NCBI GenBank assembly: GCA_020055645.1
Contig: CM034549.1
Location: forward strand, 33,627,930-33,691,929
Source of the DNA: Tomocerus qinae
Taxonomy: Eukaryota; Arthropoda; Collembola; Entomobryomorpha; Tomoceridae
DNA length: 64,000 bases
Direction: 5' to 3'
Both the position numbers and the translations under genes were made by a program. The notes under the pieces were generated by a model that searched no databases, was not told the origin of the DNA, and saw nothing but the letters and a program-made list of their open reading frames with translations. Shown here in pieces: positions 56,102 to 64,000 of the stretch; position 1 is the stretch's first letter, and each line of letters begins with the position of its first letter.

Positions 56102-56454
56102 GTGTGTGTGACCATTTTACCAACTTGTCCGCACGGGGAATAAAATCTGCATGATTAAGAAGATTCTATGTACATGATCGGCAGAATATTCCACTATTCT
56201 AAAATGAACCATGTGAAATGCATGTAAAAAGACAGCGGAGATAACCAGGATTTGCGACGTTAAATGACTTTTGTAGTCCATTTTTCTAATGACCTTTAGA
56301 CCCATGTGCATGTGGCTTGACCTTGACCTGAGCTTACAAATAACTTTTCGAACGAGATACCTCATGACGTTCTACAATACCGATAACTAAAGTTACTCCA
56401 ATTTCTTTGTTGTTTTTGAACCAAGAACATTATGCATGTTGTTATTTTTTGCAG

Positions 56455-56511
56455 GTATTCCGCAAGAGTATAATGAGATACAAATACAGATGTGGCTCTC
56501 CCTTTTCGGTT
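56455..56511 (+). CDS. ABCA-type transporter, exon 6 (NBD2 linker), 3' end not resolved
   Basis: After TTTTTTGCAG, GT completes Gly and the frame reads IPQEYNEIQIQMWLSLFGWY then TAG. This matches the 'LRG-(V/I)P-E...L-x-L' segment that precedes the NBD2 signature. Possible donors are TTG|GTACTA or TCG|GTTGGT. No YSGG/Walker B-like sequence follows anywhere up to 64 kb, so the last exons lie beyond the window or are lost. Confidence 0.6.
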
Positions 56512-56734
56512 GGTACTAGTGTTGTTGCAGTATTATATTACTCATACGTTAACAAAGCAGTCATCGCCGCTCAACTTCTCTGTCGTCATTTAAAAGAATA
56601 TTTGAAATCAGAAATGTTATTGGTTAGCTGTGTGTAAGCGAATTCCATCCATAATGACTAATAACAGTTTTCCAATTGATTAAAAATTATACAAATGTTT
56701 GTATGTGCGGATGTTTGTATGTACGCCATATATA
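56512..56734. other. possible ABCA intron, unassigned
   Basis: An open frame continues (YYSYVNKAVIAAQLLCRHLK) but does not fit the ABC fold. No signature motif. Confidence 0.35.
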
Positions 56735-56901
56735 CAGGGTTGCGCAAAAATAACTGGTCCATAGGGATTATACATAGCAGTGTGCAAAAATACATTGGAA
56801 TACAATCCAGAATTGCCATGGTTTCTGGTACCCGAATCTAAGTTGCATTGCTTCTGACAATGCATAAACTCCTATGGCCCAGTTATTTTTGCGCAACCCT
56901 G
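56735..56901. mobile_element. Tc1/mariner MITE, TA duplication
   Basis: TA on both sides (56733-56734, 56902-56903). Inverted ends CAGGGTTGCGCAAAAATAAC followed by TGGTCCATAGG. 167 bp; the ends have the form typical of mariner-derived MITEs. Confidence 0.9.
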
Positions 56902-56903
56902 TA

Positions 56904-57208
56904 TAAAACTATACTATAAATAATCTATATGAAGCATTGTCTATACCGTCAATGTTAAAAAATTTGTCGTGAGTGAGAGGGAGTCATGAGCGGAGACCTA
57001 TTCCGCAATCTTTTAAACTGAACTGTAATATATTTACATACATAGTGACTACAACCGGTGACTAAAACCCCATCTTCAAATGAGCATTTAAATTTATTGC
57101 GGTTTAGGGCTAAACATGTCATATGATTTTTGTTGTTTAATATAGATTATTTATATAGTTTATATATATGTGGTTTTGTGGTTTATTTGCTAAAGATGCT
57201 AAATTCCA
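56904..57208. other. unassigned sequence
   Basis: AT-rich; nothing recognised. Confidence 0.3.
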
Positions 57209-57216
57209 TTCAGATG

Positions 57217-57393
57217 CAAGCACGTATTCAGAGGGGGGGCCAGGGGGGCCCGGGCCCCCCTGAGGTCCCAAAAAAGGACGATTTTTTGTCAATAAAGGTT
57301 TAGAATCCAAAAAAATTTCGCGCGAATATGCAATAAATATACTAATCTATTTGCGTGTACCCCCCCTTGGTCAAATTTCTGGATACGTGCTTG
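57217..57393. mobile_element. hAT MITE with 8-bp duplication
   Basis: TTCAGATG flanks both sides exactly (57209-57216, 57394-57401). Inverted ends CAAGCACGTATTCAG / CTGGATACGTGCTTG. The interior has a G/C homopolymer palindrome (GGGGGGCCCGGGCCCCCC). Confidence 0.92.
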
Positions 57394-57401
57394 TTCAGAT
57401 G

Positions 57402-57699
57402 GAACTTAGTTTTATGCATACCCGCTTGCGCGATGATAAAATCATTAAAGTCACAGTTGTGCTACGTTGAAATTATGATACAAGACGAAGACAATACACT
57501 TGCCAAGTACCTCCTATCCTCCCTGTCCGGAGATACGGACTGTTTTCTAAAACAAAAGTCCCTATACCTATCAATATAAAATCCCTACCTCTGACGCCCA
57601 CCCACCAAATGAGAAACCATGAAAAGTTCAATTAGAAAAAGCTATGCATCATCATTCTATAGTATCATCGTGTTGTTCAAGTTGCGCAGTGAAAAATTC
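57402..57699. other. unassigned sequence
   Basis: Nothing recognised except that ATTATGATACAAGAC...AATACACTTGCCA (57473-57502) recurs at 61228-61258. Confidence 0.4.
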
Positions 57700-60493
57700 C
57701 GTAGGTACTGTTGCCTAACAGTTTTCGTGAACTTTTTCAAATTCTGACCACACTCAAAAACGATTCTGATTGGTGGAAATTTTTTTCGATTAGTCAATGA
57801 AATTGCAGAGATTCATAATCAAATTCTATATGCTCCCTAGTTACTAACCCAAAGGGTAACATTTCATGAAACAATGCTCTCAATACTCAATAAATAGTAT
57901 ATAGCCTGTGCACTTGTGATAAGAAAATGTGAACTAGGAGTTTTTCATTATCGGAAACTCATTTTACGCTGAAAAACATATTCGTAGACAGAGTGACAGA
58001 GAACCCAGTTTCGGAAGAGAATGATTCACAGCAACAAAGTGTTTTATTATTATTACACTCTAAATAGAAAAAAACTGATTATGTTTCTATTGTCTATGTC
58101 TATCTTCATATAACAGGCAAATACATACTAGCTTGATTCTAATTCCTCGCACTTGAGCGGAATATCACTTTCGCACATCTTGCGGTGCGAAAGTGACATT
58201 TGCCTTTTTCTGCACAGAGTGCAATGCGAAAGTGCGCTGAATCTGAGTGGAGTAACTGAAATGAGGGGTATAATACTATAAATCGCTGGTTAGCTATTTA
58301 GTGGAGAAATGTAAACTGAAGAAAATACAGATTGCAATGCAAGCTTGTCATCCCGCTTTTCAAAATGGATACAGAGCTTTTAGTGATACTGCAAGTCAAG
58401 TAGGAGATTCAGTTCACCTAATTCAACCGGGGGATTCAGGTCAGTCTAGTAAACCAGGCAGTCAAGTCCAACAGGACAACCAAAGTCAGCCGAGTGAAGC
58501 CTAATCTATAAACCTAGTGTAGTCTATTTATGATTGTAATTGTTAGTGAAATGTTAATCAACTATATATATAGTAATATATCAGAGAGAGAGTAATACTA
58601 TACAGCAAGCTAAAATGTATGGCATTGTATGTAATGTGATTTATTGTTATACCATTCACGTCAGTAAGTACTTGCCCGCCGGTAATAATATAAGGATTGA
58701 TATTTCTGTGTTCACTGTTTAGAGTATAATACAACACTTTGTTGCTTTAAATCATCATCTTCTGATACTCGGTTCTCTGTCACTCTGTCTACGAATATGA
58801 TTTCAACGTAAAATGAGTTTCCGAGTAAGTAAAACCCTTAGTTTGCATTATCATACCATAAGTGCACAGGTTATTCACCATTGAGAGTATTGTTACATGA
58901 AATGTTACCCCTTGGGAGCATATAGAATTTGATTATGAATCTCTGCAATTTCATTGGCTAATCGAAAAAAATTTCCACCAATCAGAATCGTTTTTGAGTG
59001 TGGTCCAAGGTGGGCTTAATTTCTATAGCAATATATTTATTGTAAATACACAGGTGAGGAAAGGACTCTATATATTACTATTGAAATGATAAGGACAAAC
59101 TCTGGGACGGATCGTCCCAGCTCATGGTACCAATCCAAATTCAGTTAGGAACTTATTTTCATTCGAATGATCATAGAGATTGCCATAAGAATTGATAGTC
59201 ATTTAGTTTCCAATTAATTTGAAGTACTTAATACCAATGTATCGAGATTAACGTAAAATTTTCAACAAATTACACTCCCGATGCAATCTATGCAATGGAA
59301 CACGCAACAATTGCGATCACCGAAATCTGTAATCCCTTTGCAAAATGCATCCACCAATGAAAAGAGACTTTAACCTCGTTTTTTCACAATTTCAAGGCCC
59401 TATATGCTAAAGTACGAATATATAGAGGTGGAAATTCTGAGAGCTTAACTGTAATTTGTTTTCAGAAATAATTAAATAAACAGTGAAATTCTCGTTCCCT
59501 ACTTGTCCTCGTCCATACTCCACTCCACGCTCTCACTCCAACTCGAACCTCACTGGGCAGCGGGGCAAGTGCTAAAGTTTTATAATCCACTGTACAACTT
59601 GGCCCGACTCAGCCTGACTCATTGGCCCCCTAACCCACAGGCGTGAGTTAAACGAAATTCCTGAGGAATTTCATTCTGAAATCAACACTATTAATATACT
59701 CAATCTACATTTCAACCGGCCGGTCATTTTAGTCACTGGTTATCAAGGATTTTCAACCGGAGTCCATACTCCAGCCTCAGCTCCGGGGCAATGGGAAGTT
59801 GCTTAGATCATGATCCTCAATCTCACTCTCAGTTCCTCCAAACTCATTGACCTGACCCCATGTGAACCTCAGAGATTGAGTGCAGCGAACTTCTTGAGGA
59901 AGTTCAATCTGAAATAGGCACTTTTTAAATTATAAATGCGACACCTAAATAAGTAATCAGCGAATCCATTAACTGAAAAGCCTAGGATATATTTGACTGA
60001 GGAAGTTTCACGAAAAAATGTTTTAGCCGGGAGCCACCGCAATCACGGAATAATAAAATAATGTATATAGAAAATACAATTTACAGACGCCAAAATTAGC
60101 GAGGTTCGCTTTAAAAACTCCACAACAAAGCACAAAATCCAACCATGCATTCTTCCTGTACGCTTGGAAAATAAAATACTGTAGCAGAAGGGCTACCTTT
60201 TAAATTTGTGCAACACTTGACAGCACACCGCCTAACCATCGCTAATTCCAACAATGGACAATAGACGCCTGTCAATATGAGAAATACGCATACTAGGAAT
60301 TACTAGAAATAAGATGGGGACGGGACTGCTGGGACAAAAATTCATATTTTTGTCCCAGAGTTTGTCCACCGATATAAAGGTCCTTTCCCCACCTGTCTAT
60401 AAGCAAAACAAGCGTCACTATAGAAATTTAGCCCGCCTTGGTGTGGTCAGAATTTGAAAAGGTTCACGAAAACTCTGAGGCAACAGTATGTTT
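57700..60493. mobile_element. foldback element, about 1.35 kb without its insertion
   Basis: The left arm (57700-58000: CTGTTGCCTAACAGTTTTCG, AATTCTGACCACACTCAAAA, TCTATATGCTCCC, GTCACTCTGTC complement) pairs with 58730-59005 plus 60449-60493. The right arm is split by the hAT element at 59006-60440. The interior holds a hairpin (CACTTTCGCACATC ... GGTGCGAAAGTG, 58167-58195) and an open frame (58301-58504, LKKIQIAMQACHPAFQNGYR) of unknown nature. Confidence 0.8.
59006..60440. mobile_element. non-autonomous hAT element with 8-bp duplication
   Basis: GTGTGGTC on both sides (58998-59005, 60441-60448). Inverted ends CAAGGTGGGCTTAATTTCTA / TAGAAATTTAGCCCGCCTTG, continuing imperfectly for about 110 bp (GGACAAACTCTGGGAC). 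1435 bp, with no transposase. The left arm of the host foldback shows the empty site (TGACCACACTC), which confirms the duplication. Confidence 0.93.
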
Positions 60494-60573
60494 GTTTCAA
60501 GGAAGATAGATATAAGCAAGGAGCTTTAACTGGTTTAGGTATCCCTTGGTTTCTGTTTGGCTGTTTTTTCATA

Positions 60574-60709
60574 AGGAGGGTTCAGTTAGGCACTTTGCGT
60601 GAATATCTATAAGGGACGTTTTTCGTCCCTTATCTGATTGTTGCCAATGACAACTGGTAGGATTTGTCCCTTATAGATATTCACGCAAAGTGCCTAGCGG
60701 AACCCTCCT
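60574..60709. mobile_element. foldback MITE
   Basis: AGGAGGGTTCAGTTAGGCAC plus TTTGCGTGAATATCTATAAG pair with the complement ending AACCCTCCT. One diverged arm recurs at about 14630. Confidence 0.88.
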
Positions 60710-62240
60710 GTTGAAACTGTTGACACTCCTTGGATATAAGTAATAGGTTAATCTGGAAGAATAATAATGTAGATGGGACGAGGACAGTATAGCGGAGCTG
60801 CAGCAGCGACATTTCCAAATACAATTAAAACCTGTCAGTTGACAGGAGAATTAATTGGCGCCTCCTACTACATAATATCTATCTCATTGATTCACATTAC
60901 CAATACCATTAACTGCCGCTCAGATAGTTGGACCAAAAAATCTCCTACTATAACCCTAGATTTTAGATGGCTTAGCCATGGGTTGGTTTGTTAATATCAT
61001 CGTGTGCTAATTTGCCGCTCTGATAACGCAGCTAACCTAACGTAACCTAGCCTAACCTAACCTAACCTTAAACGTTACCTAATAAATGTGGCAAATCCCA
61101 ACAAGTTCGTATGTTTCATTACAAAGCAGTTCATGCGTTCTGTATGCAAATTTCCAGCCTTCGGTTCGCTTAAGTTTCCTATTATTTCATTTGCGGAAAA
61201 ATTTAAAACTTGGCCATTTACATTTTTGAAATTATGATACAAGACAATACACTTGCCATGTACCTCCAGAGTAGGGCTTAGACAGGCAGTATCAATGTAT
61301 AAGGAAAATTCGACCTCTGTCAATTGAAACTGCATGTTGGAACCGATCGCCGTAAGACTATTAACTGTTAACATATAGTCAGCTGTCGGTAGTGTTCACG
61401 TACAATATTGCCCCCGGAATACCCACTAGCTTTATTTATAACAGGGCCTAGGTACTGTGATCGGCTAGTTGTATTATACGTATTTATTATAATACTAGGC
61501 CCCCAGTATACTAATGGAGAATTTCAAAATGATTAGGCATATTAACAATGTTAAATTTTCCAAATAAGCTAATTTTCATTCATATTAGACAACCTTGTTT
61601 TATTAAATAAATATGCATGGTATATAAGCGCATGTGCAATGCAACAAAAAGCATCATTTCCCATGCGTAGATAGTTATACATGCGACGCAAGGATAATAG
61701 AAGTATATAGGGATAAAGGTTCGGACAAAAGAGTATACTTTTACATGTATTTCAAAAATGACGGCAGCTGACGTCACTGTCAACATGTATCTAGTGGGAC
61801 GGTGGGACGGAAATCACGGTCCATTGTCATGGATATTTTGACTTTGTTTTGAGGACACTGAAAATGCCTATCAAAATACATGGTCAACCCCCCGACCCCC
61901 TAAGTGTGACGGCAGCTTACGTCATCAAAATTGACCCAAAATCCCACTTTTCATTTTAGTTGACATTGTCCCCAGGTTGACATGCGACGTAGGAATAAAC
62001 ATTTTTATTTAGATTAAATATTAAAAACTCATGATAAATGCATATCTTTAATAATAATTGTAGACATCGCCAAATTTGGACAACAGACGTGTTCAAAAAT
62101 GTCACCAGGAACACTAAAAAAGTTCTCCTTGGCCATGGTAAGTTATCTACTACTATCTCATTAAACAAATTGCTTAAAATTCTGGTGAAAAAACCGGGTA
62201 AAGGTTTTGGCAAAACCAGATCACTTATTCTGTATAGATA
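60710..62240. other. unassigned, with a short CCTAA tract
   Basis: CCTAACCTAACCTAACC at 61049-61065 is a (TTAGG)n-type tract. GACACTCCTTGGAT at 60722 also occurs just before the ABCA start (25926). No gene supported. Confidence 0.4.
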
Positions 62241-62721
62241 GGTATGGATGCTATCCTTTATGTACTAAATTAGTTTCCATAGGGTTAGATTTGTCGCCCG
62301 TCCGGTGTGTGTTAAAATTGGTTTTAACCTGTGAAAACTATGTCACGCCTTACTGCCCTGTACGAAAGTCATTTTGGATATGATCGCTAGGCTGTTTCCA
62401 GTTTCGGGGCAGGAATGTGAAAAACATTTAAAATTGGGTAATGGTTACTTTCAGTCTGCACTCTGTACATGTTCAAAAAAATTGCTTTTTTATTAACCTT
62501 AATTGTAATTATCAATTATTGAAACGTAACTCCTTACAAATTAATGATAAAAACATGAAGCTATGGATGATGGATAATTGTTGTTAGAAGAAATCAATGA
62601 AACATTTACATTTTAAGTATTTAAATGAGAATACAGAATATAGCACTGCACTTTGAAATAATTGTGGAGGTCATTGTTGCGTCTCTTTGGATGTTGTTGC
62701 CAGTAAGTCCAGGAAATAGAG

Positions 62722-62826
62722 GTTTCCCACAATTGGTGACCGGTCATTAAATTAACATGAATAGGTATTGAAATGACTACAGTACCTGCCTGTGTTATCC
62801 TGGAATTGTGGGAAACGTCTATAAAT
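62722..62826. mobile_element. small MITE in the foldback arm
   Basis: ATAGAGGTTTCCCACAATT pairs with AATTGTGGGAAACGTCTAT. The sequence is absent from the same place in the other arm (63820-63835), which shows the empty site. Confidence 0.8.
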
Positions 62827-63071
62827 ACCAAAGACAGGGAACGAAAGCGGTGAGAAGGCCGAGTTAAATCGCAATAAGATACCACATATTTAGGGTTGAT
62901 CCACATATTACGTAATCAAAAAATGTAGCCGTTTTTAGAACCATCTTTTCCCTCTGTCATCAACTGTCAACATTTGCCGGACTCCCCTATGATATGTCAT
63001 CATAATAAGTTCGAATCAAAAATTCAATTCGAATGCCTAAAATTTTATTTATTAAGGAGGCTCACCACGGA

Positions 63072-63480
63072 AGCCTTCATAGCAACCGGGCCTATCTAAA
63101 TGCATGTTAAAAAAATGTTTTACTTCTGGCTTAATTACCCCCGAAGGATAAGACCGATTTTTTTGGGACTTACATTTTTGGAATCCTGGACTATCGAGGA
63201 ATGGATCAGGGTGGATGGATTTTTGATAACGTTGCTTTAAATGCTTTAAAAAATCAAATTCCAAAAAAAGTGAATAAGTTTCAGTTTTTATACAATGTTG
63301 ATTTTTTTTGCACCTCAACGATATCAAAAATCTATCCGCCCTCGCGTGTTTCTCGATAGTCCCGAATCCCAAAAATGGAAGTCCCATAAAAATCGGCCTT
63401 ATCCTTCGGGAGGAATAAAGCTTGATGTGAAGCATTTTTTAACACGTATTTAGATAGGCCCTTGCGGTTGCTATGCAGGC
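63072..63480. mobile_element. foldback in the spacer of the large foldback
   Basis: CATAGCAACCGGGCCTATCT and GAAGGATAAGACCGATTTTT pair with the complements at 63390-63475. Absent from the spacer of copy 1, so probably a separate insertion. Confidence 0.75.
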
Positions 63481-63977
63481 GTGGTTAGCTTTCTTAAAGC
63501 AAAATTTTATTCATTATTTACCTGCTTCATGTTTATAGTAAGTTGACAAGAAACACCATTTACGGTCATATTCAAAATCCAAAATATCTTACAGATATGC
63601 AGCCAATCTATATCAAGTAAATTAAATCTTATTAAAACCTGAAACATCGTCTAGCCCATTTCCATTACCTAAGGTGTGACTATTGACTATTTGTAATGCA
63701 CTTTTTCATTAATGTATTATTATCTGTAAATATTGTCATTGATTACGTAATATGTGGATCAACCCTAAATATGTGGTATCTTATTGCGATTTAACTCGGC
63801 CTTCTCACCGCTTTCGTTCCCTGTCTTTGGTATTTATTTCCTGGACTTACTGGCTACAACATCCAATGAGACGCAACAATGACCTCCACAATTATTTCAA
63901 AGTGCAGTGCTATATTCTGTATTCTCATTTAAATACTTAAAATGTAAATGTTTCATTGATTTCTTCTAACAACAATT

Positions 63978-64000
63978 GAGAACCCCCGGGGAAGAAGGGC
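63978..64000. mobile_element. start of a fifth AATT-target element, cut by the window end
   Basis: The foldback arm is interrupted exactly after AATT (63974-63977). The new sequence starts GAGAACCCCCGGGGAAG, that is with GA as in the other four AATT elements. Only 23 bases are visible. Confidence 0.5.

Larger units (their letters stand above)
62241..63977. mobile_element. large foldback element, copy 2
   Basis: The left arm (62241-63030) matches the left arm of copy 1 at 33.9 kb (GATATGATCGCTAGGCTGTT, AACGTAACTCCTTACAAATT, ACATTTGCCGGACT). The right arm (63738-63977) is its reverse complement up to AACAACAATT, where it is cut by the sequence at 63978. The left arm carries a small MITE, and the spacer carries another foldback. 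Confidence 0.85.

Noticed and set aside
56521-56640. reading YYSYVNKAVIAAQLLCRHLK as the next ABCA segment
   Set aside because: It lacks the expected YSGG motif, and joining it to exon 6 needs an 18-bp intron that still leads to a stop.
58301-58504. 67-codon open frame, Gln/Ser-rich tail
   Set aside because: Starts with GTG, sits in the spacer of a foldback element and resembles no known family; noted in the foldback entry only.
60722-60770. possible duplicated 5' end of the ABCA gene
   Set aside because: Only GACACTCCTTGGAT and a loose AATCTGGAAGAATAAT match; no coding similarity follows.

Overview
The window looks like nuclear DNA of an arthropod. The evidence is split genes with GT..AG introns, AATAAA signals, short (TTAGG)n/(CCTAA)n tracts of the arthropod telomere type, an AT-rich background and very dense DNA-transposon debris. 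A springtail or other basal arthropod is possible, but that is a guess. Nothing bacterial, no CRISPR and no operon is present.

Two host genes can be supported, both on the + strand. Gene 1 (about 7.1 or 9.8 to 13.4 kb) is a multi-exon gene of unknown function. Its middle resembles the helical C-terminal half of Mab-21/cGAS-like proteins, followed by a long charged tail. Gene 2 (25.975 to about 56.5 kb) is an ABCA-type full-size ABC transporter. Its first exon is separated from the second by a 24.2-kb intron. The 3' end (NBD2 signature and Walker B) is not in the window. Its NBD1 carries a roughly 110-residue acidic insertion and has lost conserved catalytic residues.

The rest is transposable elements, mostly nested. 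0-9.4 kb: a transposase fragment, a Ginger-like integrase element with TATA duplications and a related MITE, a 35-bp minisatellite, a tRNA-like sequence, a Mutator-like element with a 9-bp duplication, and a near-perfect 275-bp palindrome. 13.5-25.4 kb: foldback MITEs and a dead R2-like retrotransposon split by a complete intron-containing DUF7869-type transposon. The retrotransposon 3' end is repeated in inverted orientation, with a 29-bp minisatellite between the copies; a second inverted-repeat element follows. 26.6-50.9 kb (ABCA intron 1): a 3.5-kb 31-bp minisatellite, a G-rich minisatellite split by another transposon, a large foldback element, a THAP remnant, and a 10-kb cluster of elements ending in GGCGAGCTAAAAA with internal 40-bp tandem repeats and GGAC microsatellites. 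56.6-64 kb: mariner and hAT MITEs, a foldback with a hAT element inside, and a second copy of the large foldback.

The strongest new signal is a set of five insertions (16.07, 23.51, 31.06, 35.14 and 63.98 kb). Each sits in an AATT site. The four complete ones are flanked by AATT on both sides, and all five start with 5'-GA. One carries an apparently intact three-exon DUF7869 gene, a second a decayed relative of it, and the fifth runs off the window end, which gives a direct prediction for the next bases.
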